Positions 43,815 to 53,881 of a stretch of DNA of 64,000 nt are shown one piece after another. The DNA is from Luteimicrobium album (GTDB lineage: Bacteria; Actinomycetota; Actinomycetes; Actinomycetales; Cellulomonadaceae). Numbering within the stretch: the stretch's first letter is position 1; each line of letters begins with the position of its first letter. Location of the stretch: contig NZ_BSUK01000001.1 in NCBI RefSeq assembly GCF_030161555.1, positions 1 to 64,000 on the forward strand. Direction: 5' to 3'. The notes beneath the pieces were generated by a model, which made no database searches, was not told the origin of the DNA, and worked only from the letters and a program-made list of their open reading frames with translations. A program made the translations under genes and the position numbers.

Positions 43815-46800
43815 GCGCGTCCTCCTTCGCTCTCGGCGACGACGAGCGCGGCAGCGCGCTCCCGCAGCACATTCTTCTGGATCTTCCCGACGGCGTTGCG
43901 CGGCAGGACGTCGACGTGCTCCAGCCGCTCCGGCCAGTAGTACTTCGACAGCCCGGCCGCCTCGAGGTACTTCTGCATCGACGTGAACCCGAGGTGCTCG
44001 TCGGCCCTCGCGGGCACGACGAACGCGCACGCCCGCTCGCCCAGCCGGGCGTCGGGCATGGCGACGATCGCGACGTCCGCGACGAGCGGGTGCTGGTAGA
44101 GGAGGTTCTCGACCTCGACGACCGGCACCTTCTCCCCGCCGCGGTTGATGACGTCCTTGACGCGGCCCGTGATGTGGAGGAACCCGTGCTCGTCGACGTG
44201 CGCGAGGTCGCCCGTGCGGTACCAGCCGTCGGGCGTGAACACGTCGGCCGTGAGGTCGGGCCGGTCGAGGTAGCCGTCGAACATGGTCGGCGAGTGCAGC
44301 TCGTAGTTCCCGTCGGTGCCGGCGGGGACCTCGCGGCCGTCGTCGTCGACGATCCGGATCCGGATTCCGGGCAGCGGCCGCCCGTCGGTGCCCCAGGCGT
44401 CCTCGGGCCGGTCACCCGGGGCAGCGAGCGTGCCGAGGCACGTCTCGGTCGTCCCGAACGCCCCGAGCATCGCCGAGCCCAGGACGTCGCTCGCGCGGCG
44501 GGCGAGCGCCCGCGGCACCGCGGCTCCCGTGGGCACGAAGATCCGCAGGGTCGACGGCGCGGGCGCACCCGCCTCGACGGCACTCACCAGGTCGGTGAGG
44601 AACGGCGTCGCCGCCTGGACGAACGTCGCGCGGCCGGCGTCCTCGCGGGCGCCGAAGACCTGGTCGAGGGCGACCTGCGCGTCCCAGTCGGGCTGGATCA
44701 CCGCCGCGACGCCGAGCCGCCACGCGAGGAGCATCCCGTAGAGGAAGCCCGTCTGGTGCGCGAGCGGCGACGGGACGTAGACGCGGTCGTCGCCGGTCAG
44801 CCCGAGGTGGGCGACCTCCATCGACGTGGCCCGGGCGAGCGTCCGGTGCCGGTGCTGGACGCCCTTGGGCTCGCCGGTCGTGCCGGAGGTGAAGAGGAGC
44901 TGGCAGCCGTCGTCCGGGCGGACGACGCGGCCCGAGGCTTCGACCCGCTCCGCTGCCGCACCACCCACCGAGGCGAGCGCCGCGTCGTAGTAGCGCCACG
45001 TCCACTCCTGCGCCTGGCGGGACTCCGCGGCCTCGACCGGCAGCGGCGGCTCGCCGACGCGCGCGCCCGGGTTGCGTCGCGCCTCGGTCCGCAGGACGAC
45101 GACGTGCTCGACGGACACGGGTCGCCCTGCCGCCCGAGCCTCCTCCGCCGCCTCGAGGAGCTCGAGCGGCGGTCGGCGCCGGCGGTAGGAAGTGGGGAGG
45201 AACACGACGCGCGCCCGCGACCGCTGGAGCGTCATCGACGTCTCGCGCGGGCCGAAGACCGGCATGATCGGGGTCACGACGCCGCCGACCTGCATGACCC
45301 CCAGCGCGATCGCGACGAACTCGCGCCAGTTGGGGAGCTGGAGCGCGACGGGCTCGCCGTGCTCGACGCCCAGGTCCAGCAGCAGCGCGGCGACGCGGTC
45401 GGCCTCGTCCTGCAGCTCGCGCCACGTGGTCGCCACCGGCCCGGCGACCCCGACCTCGACGACGGCGGTCGCGTCCGGGCGGGTGCGGGCCAGCTCACGC
45501 ACGCGGTCGGACAGGACGAGCGGGCCGTCGTCGGGCGTCGCGTGCGCGCCCAGACCGCCCGCCTCGGCCTCCGACACCACGTCCGTCGCCGTGCCCGACG
45601 CCGTCCATTCCTCGACCTCCGAGGCCGCCTGCGCGCTGTCGACGACGGAGAGATCCAGCCCGACCGACGTCATGGCCGTGAGGAACTCGGGGTAGGAGAT
45701 GCGGTACGCGTGCGGGTAGGTGAGCGTCGAGACGCCCTCCGCGCGGGTCGCCGCGACGGACAGCGCCATGAGGACGCGGTGGTCGTTGAACGACGAGAGC
45801 GGTGCGCCGCGCAGGCGTCTCCCGCCGGTGACGTGGAGCTCGTCGCCGCGCACGAGCCCCGCGTCGGCGCCGAGCCGGCCGAGCTGGAGCATCGCGCCGA
45901 CCCGGTCGGACTCCTTGAGCCGGACGTGGCCGGCGTTGCGGAACCGGCTCGTCCCCTCCGCGAACGACGCCATGGCCGACAGCACGGGCAGCAGGTCCGG
46001 GATGGGGCCGCAGTCGACGTCGACCGGGCGCAGCGGCGAGCCGTCGTGCCGCACGCGCACGAAGCCCGTGGACCGGTCGCGCTCGAGCGGGACGCCCATC
46101 GCGGCGGCGAGGTCGAGGAAGTCGGCCTCGGGGTGGTCGGTGTCGGCGGCCGTCGTGGCGCGCAGGCCCCGCAGCAGCACGTCGGACGGGTGGGCCGCCG
46201 CGGCCGCGATCCCGAACGCCGCGGACCCGATGTCCGGCGGGAGCTCGTAGCGCGCGGGCGTCGGGGTCTGGTTCGCGGGGACGTGGAAGGTCAGCCAGTC
46301 GTCGGACGGCTCGACGACCAGACCGAAGTGGCGCATCATCCGCACGGTGAGCTCGACGTAGGGCCGCTCGTTGAGCGTGCCGCCCGTGACGTGGATCGTC
46401 GTGTCGTGCTCGGCGAACGGCGCCACGAGCAGGAGGCCCGACAGCCACTGCGACAGCGTGCCGGCGATGTGCGCCTCGCCGCCCCGCGGCCGGCGCGGCT
46501 GGACGGTGATGGGCGGCCGGTCGGCGTCGGACTCGAGCTCGATGCCCAGCTCGCGGAGCGCGTCGAGCAGGGCCTTGATCGGCCGGCGCCGGAAGTACTT
46601 CATGCCGGTCAAGGTGACCGGGCGGTCGGCGAGCGCCGCGAGGCCCGTCATGAAGTAGAGGGTCGTGCCCGACGACCCGACGTCGAGGATCCCGTCCTCG
46701 GCGTGCGACCCGTGGTCCACGAGGTTCCCGGCGCGCGCCGTCGAGTACGGCCCGCCGTCGACGACGTAGTCGTCGCCCACGACCTCGATCCGGGTCCCCA

Positions 46801-46987
46801 GGGCGCGCAGCACCCCGATCGTCCACTCGACCTGACGCGTGCGTGACACCCCCGTCACGACGCTGCGTCCCGGCGCGAGCGAGGCCAGGACCAGCGCGCG
46901 GTGCGCGTGGTACTTCGAGACGGGGACCTCGAGCTCCCCGACCACCGCGTCGTTCGTCCCCGCGACCCGTAGCTGCATCGTCGACAC
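43811..46987 (-). CDS. Fusion of EPSP-synthase-like domain and acyl-CoA ligase
   Basis: 1058 residues in one open frame. Residues about 1-445: AroA fold with ELEVPVSKYHAHRALVLASL, LSQWLSGLLLVAPFA, catalytic Asp in LPPDIGSAAFGIA, HVRLKESDRVGAML and SFNDHRVLMALSVAA. The GNAGTAxR loop of true EPSP synthases is replaced by DVGSSGTTLYFMTG, so it is a divergent paralogue. Residues about 480-1058: AMP-binding ligase with LLFTSGTTGEPKGVQHRH, GAFGTTETCLG, WYRTGDLAHVDEHGFLHITG and PRNAVGKIQKNVLRER. The linker (EEWTASGTATDVVSEAEAGG) keeps high G/C third positions, so the fusion does not look like a base-call artefact. In known clusters these are separate genes (ansatrienin ansJKLM/chcA type). Probably acts on shikimate or its CoA ester; first gene of the operon. 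Confidence 0.82.
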   Translation of the reverse strand: MSTMQLRVAGTNDAVVGELEVPVSKYHAHRALVLASLAPGRSVVTGVSRTRQVEWTIGVLRALGTRIEVVGDDYVVDGGPYSTARAGNLVDHGSHAEDGILDVGSSGTTLYFMTGLAALADRPVTLTGMKYFRRRPIKALLDALRELGIELESDADRPPITVQPRRPRGGEAHIAGTLSQWLSGLLLVAPFAEHDTTIHVTGGTLNERPYVELTVRMMRHFGLVVEPSDDWLTFHVPANQTPTPARYELPPDIGSAAFGIAAAAAHPSDVLLRGLRATTAADTDHPEADFLDLAAAMGVPLERDRSTGFVRVRHDGSPLRPVDVDCGPIPDLLPVLSAMASFAEGTSRFRNAGHVRLKESDRVGAMLQLGRLGADAGLVRGDELHVTGGRRLRGAPLSSFNDHRVLMALSVAATRAEGVSTLTYPHAYRISYPEFLTAMTSVGLDLSVVDSAQAASEVEEWTASGTATDVVSEAEAGGLGAHATPDDGPLVLSDRVRELARTRPDATAVVEVGVAGPVATTWRELQDEADRVAALLLDLGVEHGEPVALQLPNWREFVAIALGVMQVGGVVTPIMPVFGPRETSMTLQRSRARVVFLPTSYRRRRPPLELLEAAEEARAAGRPVSVEHVVVLRTEARRNPGARVGEPPLPVEAAESRQAQEWTWRYYDAALASVGGAAAERVEASGRVVRPDDGCQLLFTSGTTGEPKGVQHRHRTLARATSMEVAHLGLTGDDRVYVPSPLAHQTGFLYGMLLAWRLGVAAVIQPDWDAQVALDQVFGAREDAGRATFVQAATPFLTDLVSAVEAGAPAPSTLRIFVPTGAAVPRALARRASDVLGSAMLGAFGTTETCLGTLAAPGDRPEDAWGTDGRPLPGIRIRIVDDDGREVPAGTDGNYELHSPTMFDGYLDRPDLTADVFTPDGWYRTGDLAHVDEHGFLHITGRVKDVINRGGEKVPVVEVENLLYQHPLVADVAIVAMPDARLGERACAFVVPARADEHLGFTSMQKYLEAAGLSKYYWPERLEHVDVLPRNAVGKIQKNVLRERAAALVVAESEGGRA

Positions 46988-47208
46988 CCTCCGCTCTCAC
47001 GTGGTGCGGACGTGACGAGCGGCCCGCGTCGGACGCGCGGCGGACGGACGGGGTGCTCCCCGTCGTCCGTCGTGGAGGTCTGGCGCGGCGTCGTCGCACG
47101 TCCAGCCTGGCTCTGCGGAGGTTACCCCTCCGTAGGCTTCGGCACCGTAGGTTGGCCGCTGGGCGGGACGCGTGTCGGGGCGCGCGGGTGCGCGGGAACC
47201 GCGGGATC
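46988..47208. promoter_or_regulatory. Upstream region of the CHC-CoA operon
   Basis: 221 bases between the fusion gene start and the protease stop. Holds direct repeats CCGTAGG at 47130-47136 and 47145-47151 (15-base spacing) and GGAGG/CCTCC at 47117-47131, candidate regulator sites. No clear -35/-10 pair seen. Confidence 0.3.
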
Positions 47209-48455
47209 TCAGTATTCGCCGCGCCCTCCGATCGTGAGGAGATCTCCGTCCGGGAGGACCACGTACGCGGTGTCGCTGACGCCCGTCGACGTCTCGCCGA
47301 GGATCTCGTGCACGACGGCGAGCGCCTCGTCGATGTCGATCGCGTAACCCTCGACGTCAGCGGTCCCGCTCGTCGCGGCGGTCGTCAGCCCGACGACCTC
47401 GCCGTCGGCGTCGAGCAGCGCGCCGCCGGAGTCGCCGGAGACGACGTCCGCGTCGACCTCGATGAGGCCGGTGAGGGTCTCGCTCGTCTCGCCGTACTCG
47501 GGCGACGTCGTGATGGTCTCGTCGAGCGCGGTGACGGTGCCGTCGGCGGCGCGCAGGACCCCGGTGCCTTCCGAGTTCCCGACGGCGGTGACGTCGTCGC
47601 CGACGGCGAGGTCGTCGTCCTCGTCGAGCGTCGCTGTCGTGAGCCCGGAGGCGTCGGCGAGCTGCAGGACGGCGACGTCGTGCGAGGTGGACTCGCCGGT
47701 GATCGTGGCCGTGTACGTCGTGCCGGTCGCGGTGTCGACGACGCGGACCTCGGTCGCGCCCTCGACGACGTGCGCGTTGGTCAGCACCTCTCCGTCCGCG
47801 CTGAGGACGATGCCCGTCCCGGCGGCCTCGGCGCGGCCACCGTCGACGATCGCCTCGACCACGACGACGCCCGCCGCCTCCGACGACGTCGCCGTGGTCT
47901 GCTCCAGCGCGGTCGAGGTGCCGGACGCGGCCCCGGACGACGAGCCCGAACCCGTGTCCGGTGCCGAGCCGGTCCCGTCCGAGCCCGTCCCGTCCGAGCC
48001 GGGGCCGGTCGCGCCGTCGGGGGCGCCGGACGGCATCTGCCCCTGGCCCCAGCCGCCCTCGCCGGTGCCGCTGCTGCCCTGGTCGGGGACGTCGCCGCCA
48101 CCCGGCCAGCCGACCTGCGCTCCGGACGCGGACCCGCTGGCGGCCTGCGCGGACTGGCCGCCGCTGACGAGCGCGGTGACGCCCGCGCCGCCGATCGCGC
48201 CGACGACGAGGGCGCCGGCGACCGAGCCGGCGAGGACGCGCCGCGAGCTCCGGGCGTGCAGCGAGGGGGCGGCCGGCTCCGTCTGCTCGGCCGCGCCGAC
48301 GAGAAGGCCCGGCGGGACCGCGGAGACCGCCTGCGCAGGTGCGGGCGGAGCGAAGGGGGCGTGGGTGCAGCTACCGGTACGGGCGGCGGCGGGACCGGCC
48401 CGACGCCCTCGGGCGTGCGCTCGTGCTGCTGCTCGTGGTCGTGCTCGGTGCTCAT
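47209..48455 (-). CDS. Membrane-anchored HtrA-like serine protease, one-base frameshift
   Basis: 415 residues after repair. Cytosolic N-terminus (STEHDHEQQHERTPEG, Pro-rich), one transmembrane helix (RRVLAGSVAGALVVGAIGGAGVTALVSG), a Gly/Ser-rich linker, then a trypsin-like domain with His in LTNAHVVEG, Asp in STSHDVAVLQLAD and Ser in VSGDSGGALLDADG. No PDZ domain. Frame break at 48363-48365 (one G/C missing). AGGAGGA precedes the ATG. Outside-facing quality-control or signalling protease. Confidence 0.85.
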
Positions 48456-48618
48456 CGTGGTCCTCCTGGGTCCGGCACCGATCGGTGCCTCGATCCCTAG
48501 ACCACTCCCCGGACGTGGGCCCACCGTCGGCCGCGCTCCTGCGCCCCCTGTGAGTCCCCTGCCTGCTCCCTGGGAACCTGGACGGCAGCAGGGAGCACCC
48601 GCTCGCTACGCTGCCGCC

Positions 48619-49857
48619 ATGCCGCCCGAGACCCTGCCGTCCCCGCCCGGCCGCTGGCGCGACGTCGCCCGCGCGACCGGCCTCCTCTCCCCAGACGGCG
48701 CGGTTGCGTCGACGGTCTTCGCGGAGATGAGCGCGCTCGCGCTCCGTACCGGCGCCCTCAACCTCGGCCAGGGCTTCCCCGACGTCGACGGGCCGTCGTG
48801 GGTCCGCCGCGCCGCCGCGGACGCCATCGCACCCGACGCCGAGCGCGGCGCCAACCAGTACCCGCCCGGCCCCGGGATCCCGGCGCTTCGCGAGGCGGTC
48901 GCAGCCCACCAGGCGCGGCGCTACGACCTCCACCTCGACCCGGACACCGAGGTCCTCGTCACGACCGGCGCGACCGAGGCGATCGCGGCGGCGCTCCTGG
49001 CGCTCGTGGGCCCCGGCGACGACGTGGTGACCCTCGAGCCGTTCTACGACTCGTACGCGGCGGGGATCGCGCTGGCGGGGGCACGCCACGTCACGGTCCC
49101 GCTGGTCCCCGGCCCGGAGGGCTTCCGGCTCGACGCCGACGCTCTTCGTGCGGCCGTGACACCCCGCACCCGGGTGATCCTGCTCAACACGCCGCACAAC
49201 CCGACGGGCGCGGTCCTCACGCGCGCCGAGCTGGACGCCGTGGCGGCGGTCGCGCGCGAGGCGGACGCCGTCGTCCTGACGGACGAGGTCTACGAGCACC
49301 TCACGTTCGACGGCGTCGCCCACGTCCCCCTCGCGACGCTCCCGGGCATGGCCGAGCGCACGCTGACCGTGTCGTCGTCGGGCAAGACGTTCTCGCTGAC
49401 CGGTTGGAAGATCGGCTGGGTGACCGGGCCCGAGCCGCTCGTCACGGCCGTCCGGACGGTCAAGCAGTTCCTCACGTACGTGTCGGGGGCGCCGTTCCAG
49501 CCCGCGGTCGCCCTGGCGCTCGCCGACGACACCTACCCGCGCGAGCTCGCCGCCTCGCTCGCCGCCCGCCGCGACCTGTTGTGCGAGGGGCTCGAGGCGG
49601 CCGGTTTCGGCGTCGTGCGGCCGCAGGGCACGTACTTCGTGCTGGCCGACGCCGCCCCGCTCGGGTTCGACGACGGCACCGACCTGTGCCGCCGGCTCCC
49701 CGAGCTCGCGGGCGTCGTGGGCGTGCCGGTGGCGGCGTTCTGCACACCGGGCTCAGCGACTGAGCGCGCCCTGCGGTCGTGGGTGCGGTTCACGTTCGTC
49801 AAGCGTGAGGACGTGCTGCGCGACGCCGTCCGCAGGCTCGCGGCGCTCGCCGGGTAG
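48619..49857 (+). CDS. Class I/II PLP aminotransferase (DapC/YbdL-like)
   Basis: 412 residues from ATG 48619; TACGCT about 10 bases upstream suggests a leaderless promoter. NLGQGFPDVDGPSWV, NQYPPGPGIPALREAVA, LLNTPHNPTGAVL, VVLTDEVYEHLTFDG and the PLP lysine in TVSSSGKTFSLTGWKIGW place it with N-succinyldiaminopimelate/methionine aminotransferases and kynurenine aminotransferases. Exact substrate not fixed by sequence. Confidence 0.85.
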   Translation: MPPETLPSPPGRWRDVARATGLLSPDGAVASTVFAEMSALALRTGALNLGQGFPDVDGPSWVRRAAADAIAPDAERGANQYPPGPGIPALREAVAAHQARRYDLHLDPDTEVLVTTGATEAIAAALLALVGPGDDVVTLEPFYDSYAAGIALAGARHVTVPLVPGPEGFRLDADALRAAVTPRTRVILLNTPHNPTGAVLTRAELDAVAAVAREADAVVLTDEVYEHLTFDGVAHVPLATLPGMAERTLTVSSSGKTFSLTGWKIGWVTGPEPLVTAVRTVKQFLTYVSGAPFQPAVALALADDTYPRELAASLAARRDLLCEGLEAAGFGVVRPQGTYFVLADAAPLGFDDGTDLCRRLPELAGVVGVPVAAFCTPGSATERALRSWVRFTFVKREDVLRDAVRRLAALAG

Positions 49858-49860
49858 CGC

Positions 49861-50538
49861 TCAGCGCGCGACGAGCGAGACCGCGACCAGCACCATGACG
49901 ACGGCGATCACGCCGTCGAGCACGCGCCACGCCGTGGGCTTCGCGAAGACGGGCGCGAGGGCGCGTGCGCCGTACCCGAGCCCGGTGAACCACACCCAGC
50001 TAGCGACACACGCCCCGACCGCGAACGCCCAGCGCAACGTGCCGTGCCCGGCGGCGACCGAGCCGAGCAGGAGCACCGTGTCGAGGTAGACGTGCGGGTT
50101 GAGCCACGTGAGCGCGAGCGTCGTGAGGGCGGTGGCTCCCAGCGCCGACGGCGGCCGCTCGCTCGTCGGGTGCAACGCCCCGGGGTCGCGCCGCGGCAGC
50201 GCGCGCAGCGCCGACCGCACGCCGTAGCCCACGAGGGCAGCGGCACCCACCCAGCGCACCACCTCGAGCACCGCGCCGGACCGCGCGACGACGGCGCCGA
50301 GCCCTGCCGTCCCCGCCGCGATCAGGACCACGTCGCTCGCCGCGCAGATCACGACGACGGTCCCCACGTGCTCACGGCGCACGCCCTGCCGCAGCACGAA
50401 CGCGTTCTGCGCGCCGATCGCGACGATGAGCGACAGGCCGAACGCGAGGCCGGAGAGCGCAGCGGTCACGGAGGTCACGAAGAACGACGCTAGCGGCGAC
50501 AGCACCCCCGCGGGGCGTCGTCGAGGCTGAAGTACCAC
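49861..50538 (-). CDS. LysE/ArgO-family amino acid exporter
   Basis: 225 residues from GTG 50538 (AGGA 8 bases before it; another in-frame GTG lies near 50505). Six hydrophobic segments; signatures GLSLIVAIGAQNAFVLRQGVRREH and LTLALTWLNPHVYLDTVLLLGSVA are those of LysE basic amino acid exporters. Divergent from the LysR-type gene at 50571, the classic lysE-lysG arrangement. Confidence 0.9.
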   Translation of the reverse strand: MVLQPRRRPAGVLSPLASFFVTSVTAALSGLAFGLSLIVAIGAQNAFVLRQGVRREHVGTVVVICAASDVVLIAAGTAGLGAVVARSGAVLEVVRWVGAAALVGYGVRSALRALPRRDPGALHPTSERPPSALGATALTTLALTWLNPHVYLDTVLLLGSVAAGHGTLRWAFAVGACVASWVWFTGLGYGARALAPVFAKPTAWRVLDGVIAVVMVLVAVSLVAR

Positions 50539-50570
50539 GATGATTCCTGCACACTCGTTAGCATCGCTTC

Positions 50571-51494
50571 ATGGACTGGGATCTCGCGCAGCTCCGGGCT
50601 CTGGACGCCGTCGTCGGCCACGGGACCTTCGACGCGGCCGCCCGCGCGCTGCACGTGACGCCGTCGGCGGTGAGCCAGCGGATCAAGGCGCTCGAGGCGC
50701 AGGCCGGGCGGGTGCTGGTCCGCCGGAGCAAGCCGGTGGCGGCGACCGAGGACGGGCGCGAGCTGCTCCGGCTCGCCCGCGAGGTCTCCCTGCTCGTCGC
50801 CGAGGCGGAGGTCGCGCTCGCCGGGACGGGCGGCTCGGACCGCAGCGAGGGCGCCGCGCCGCGCGTCGTGCTCCCGGTCGCCATCAACGCGGACTCGCTC
50901 GCGACGTGGGCCGTGCCCGCGCTCGCCGGGCTCGGGGACGGCGTCTACGTCGACGTGCGGCGCGAGGACCAGGACCACTCGGTCGAGCTCCTGCGCGACG
51001 GCGAGGTCATGGCCGCGATCACCACGCAGGCGCGCGCGGTCCAGGGTTGCACCGTCACGACGCTCGGTGCGATGCGCTACCTGCCCGCCGCGTCGCCCGC
51101 GTTCGCGCGGCGGTGGTTCGGCTCGCGCACGGCACCGGACGTCACGCCCGACGCGCTGGCCGGCGCGCCCGTCGTGGTCTACGACCGCAAGGACGACCTG
51201 CAGGACCGGTACCTGCGCCGTCAGACGCGACGACGGATCGACCCGCCGCGGCACCACGTCCCCGGCTCGACGGCGTTCGCCCAGGCCGTGCGCCTCGGCC
51301 TCGGCTGGGGGATGCTTCCCGAGCAGCAGGCGACCGAGCTCGTCGCGCGCGGCGACCTCGTGGTGCTGGACGAGGCCGGCGCGGACGACGTCCGGCTGCA
51401 CTGGCAGCAGTGGCGGGTGCGCTCGTCGGCGCTCGACGTGCTCGCGGCGTCGGTGCGCGAGACCGCGGCCCGGTCCCTTCGCCCACCGCGCTGA
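50571..51494 (+). CDS. lysG: LysR-family regulator of lysE (LysG/ArgP-like)
   Basis: 307 residues. N-terminal winged HTH (DLAQLRALDAVVGHGTFDAAARALHVTPSAVSQRIKALE) and a substrate-binding domain (YVDVRREDQDHSVELLRDGEVMAAITTQ, GLGWGMLPEQQATELVARGDLVVL) as in ArgP/LysG. It should activate the divergent exporter when Lys or Arg accumulates. The 32-base spacer between the two starts holds both promoters. Confidence 0.85.
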   Translation: MDWDLAQLRALDAVVGHGTFDAAARALHVTPSAVSQRIKALEAQAGRVLVRRSKPVAATEDGRELLRLAREVSLLVAEAEVALAGTGGSDRSEGAAPRVVLPVAINADSLATWAVPALAGLGDGVYVDVRREDQDHSVELLRDGEVMAAITTQARAVQGCTVTTLGAMRYLPAASPAFARRWFGSRTAPDVTPDALAGAPVVVYDRKDDLQDRYLRRQTRRRIDPPRHHVPGSTAFAQAVRLGLGWGMLPEQQATELVARGDLVVLDEAGADDVRLHWQQWRVRSSALDVLAASVRETAARSLRPPR

Positions 51495-51501
51495 GGCCGG
51501 C

Positions 51502-52865
51502 TCAGGACGACGCCGGGACCCCCGCGTGGAAACCACCCTCGCGCCGGAACGCCGGGGTGGCGACCGCCAGCACGAGGATCGCGACGGCGATCGCGCCGAG
51601 CATGACGGAGCTCATGGCCGCGGCCGTGGCGCCGAGCACCCCCACGAGTGGGCTGACGACGCCGGCGATGCCCGTCTGGAGCGCGCCGATGACCGCCGAG
51701 GCGGTGCCCGCCATCTCGCCGTGCCGGGTGAGCGCGAGCGCCGAGGCGTTCGACGGGACCATGCCCTGCATCGCGAGAACGAGCCACAGGCCCGCGAGCA
51801 CGCCCAGCAGGCCGCCGACGCCGGTGACCGCGAACGCGACGAGCCCGGCCGCGAAGACGAGCTGGACGACGAGCGCGGTGCGCAGCAGACGGATCGGCGC
51901 GATCTTGCGGACGAGCGCCGCGTTGACCTGCGCGGACGCGACGAGCGCGAGGCCGTTGACCGCGAAGAGCAGCGAGAACGCGCCCGACGACAGCCCGAAG
52001 TGCTCCTGGAACACGAACGGCGAGCCGGACACGTAGCTCATGACGACGGCCATGCCGAGCCCGGGCACGACGGCGAGGGCGAGGAACCGGCGGTCGCGGA
52101 CGAGCGTCCGGTAGCCGCGCAGCGCGGCGGGGAGCCCGCCGGTGACGCGGCGCTCGACGGCGAGCGTCTCGGGCAGGGCGCGCAGCACGACCGCGCCGAG
52201 CACGACGCCCATGAGCGCGAGGACGAGGAAGATCCCGTGCCAGCTCCCCCAGCCCTCGACGAGCGAGCCGACGGTGGGTGCGAGGAGCGGCGAGAGGCCG
52301 ATGACCAGCATGAGGCGCGAGAACATCCGCGCGGCCTCGGCGCCGCTGAACCGGTCGCGAATGATCGCCATGCTGGTGACGGACGCGGACGCGTTGAAGA
52401 ACCCCTGGATCACGCGGAGCACGATCAGCATCGTGATGTTCGGAACCATGATCGACAGCACCGACGTCACGACGTGACCGGCGAGCCCGACGAGCAACGG
52501 CCCACGGCGGCCGAACCGGTCCGAGAGCGGGCCGATCACGAGGGTGCCGAGCGCGGCGCCGATGAGCATCGCGGACATGGTGACCTGCGCGCCGGCGTCC
52601 GTCGTGTGCAGGTCACGGGCGACGTCCGGCAGGGCCGGCAGGTACATGTCGGTCGTGAAGGCCGGCAGCGCGGAGAGCGAGCCGAGCAGGAGGATCCATG
52701 CGGCGGTCGAGCGGGGACCGGTGCGAGGGCCCGCGAGGAGCCGGGTGCGGAGGCTCGCGCGGGGCGCCGGGACGGGGGCTGCGGCGGGGCGCCCGTCGTA
52801 GTGGGAGTGAGGTCGGCGGTGGGGTTCGGATCGTCGGGGTCGTCGGCACGCGTCACGACGGCCAT
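51502..52865 (-). CDS. Bcr/CflA-type MFS exporter, one-base frameshift
   Basis: 454 residues after repair; about 12 transmembrane helices. ILLLGSLSALPAFTTDMYLPALPDVARDLHTT and IGPLSDRFGRRGPLLVGL are hallmark sequences of Bcr/CflA drug-resistance transporters. The start MAVVTRADDPDDPNPTADLT is joined to the rest by one added C/G at 52786-52789. ATG at 52865 (another at 52868). Substrate unknown. Confidence 0.85.
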
Positions 52866-52950
52866 CATATCGAATCGTTTCGAGCCTGCCGAGTCGATTC
52901 CCGCCGGAGGATGTGACGACCGTGTGGGAGGCGTGCGCGACCATGGACTC

Positions 52951-53706
52951 ATGTGCGGCCGCTACGCCTCCTTCCGCGAGGCACAGGACCTCGCCGACGC
53001 CTTCGCGATCGACGCCGCCCTCGTCGAGCCCGCCGTGCGCGAGCTCGCGCCGAGCTGGAACGTCGCCCCCACGCAGGACGTGCGGATCGTCGTCGAGCGC
53101 GCACCCAAGGGTGAGCCCGACGGGCCGGTCGAGCGGTCGCTCCGCCTCGCCCGGTGGGGGCTCGTCCCGAGCTGGGCCAAGGACCCGTCCGTCGGGAACC
53201 GGATGATCAACGCGCGCGTCGAGTCGCTCACCGACAAGGCGGCGTTCGCCAAGCCGTTCGCCGCCCGGCGCTGCATCGTCCCCGCGGACGGGTACTACGA
53301 GTGGAAGAAGCTCGAGCCGGCGCCGGGCTCGAGCCCCTCCGGCCGGGCGCGCGTCCCCAAGCAGCCGTACTACATCACCCCCGCCGACGACGACGTCGCC
53401 GCGCTCGCCGGGCTCTACGAGTTCTGGCGCGACCCCAGCCGGACGGCGGACGATCCCCGGCGCTGGCTCGTGTCGACGACCATCGTCACGATGCCCGCAA
53501 GCGAGGACCTCGCCTCGATCCACGACCGCATGCCGCTGGTGCTGCCCCGGTCGGCGTGGGACGCGTGGCTCGACCCGTCCGTCGGCGCCGAGGGCGCGTC
53601 GGCGCTGCTGGCTCGTACGCCCGAGCTCATGCGGTTCCGCGAGGTGTCGTCGCTGGTGAGCAACGTGAACAACGACTCCCCCGCACTGCTCGCGCCCGTC
53701 GGCTGA
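52951..53706 (+). CDS. SRAP protein (HMCES/YedK-like), abasic-site shield
   Basis: 251 residues. MCGRYASF at the very start supplies the catalytic Cys2; WGLVPSWAKD, INARVESLTDKAAF, CIVPADGYYEWKK (Glu) and IHDRMPLVLP (His) are the SRAP motifs. These proteins form a covalent thiazolidine cross-link with abasic sites in single-stranded DNA. Divergent from the MFS exporter; a TCGAA/TTCGA dyad at 52870-52883 lies between them but is not a consensus SOS box. Confidence 0.92.
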   Translation: MCGRYASFREAQDLADAFAIDAALVEPAVRELAPSWNVAPTQDVRIVVERAPKGEPDGPVERSLRLARWGLVPSWAKDPSVGNRMINARVESLTDKAAFAKPFAARRCIVPADGYYEWKKLEPAPGSSPSGRARVPKQPYYITPADDDVAALAGLYEFWRDPSRTADDPRRWLVSTTIVTMPASEDLASIHDRMPLVLPRSAWDAWLDPSVGAEGASALLARTPELMRFREVSSLVSNVNNDSPALLAPVG

Positions 53707-53784
53707 CGGTAGGGCTGCCGCGGACGCGCTGGCGCGACCGGGCGTCGAGCACGGCACACCGCATCCCACGGACGCGATGGCGAG

Positions 53785-53800
53785 ATACCCCCAGGGGTAT
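53785..53800. promoter_or_regulatory. CsoR/CstR-type operator
   Basis: ATACCCC-CA-GGGGTAT is a perfect 7-bp inverted repeat with a 2-base spacer, the form of site bound by CsoR/FrmR/CstR repressors. It lies about 80 bases before the repressor gene at 53882 and probably gives autoregulation. Confidence 0.75.
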
Positions 53801-53881
53801 GATCGACCCCGTTCCGCGACCATGCGACCTCGTCCAGCCGCGGACGATGCCCGACGCGCGCCGATCGCGAGGACCCCGACC

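Noticed and set aside
43916-46846. A 976-residue plus-strand open frame opposite the EPSPS/ligase gene
   Set aside because: Same shadow effect; no recognisable domain, while the minus strand encodes two clear enzyme domains.
52870-52883. TCGAATCGTTTCGA between the Bcr/CflA exporter and the SRAP gene as an SOS box
   Set aside because: The half sites lack the outer C/G and the spacing is two bases short of the LexA consensus that is matched perfectly at 3079 and 54560.
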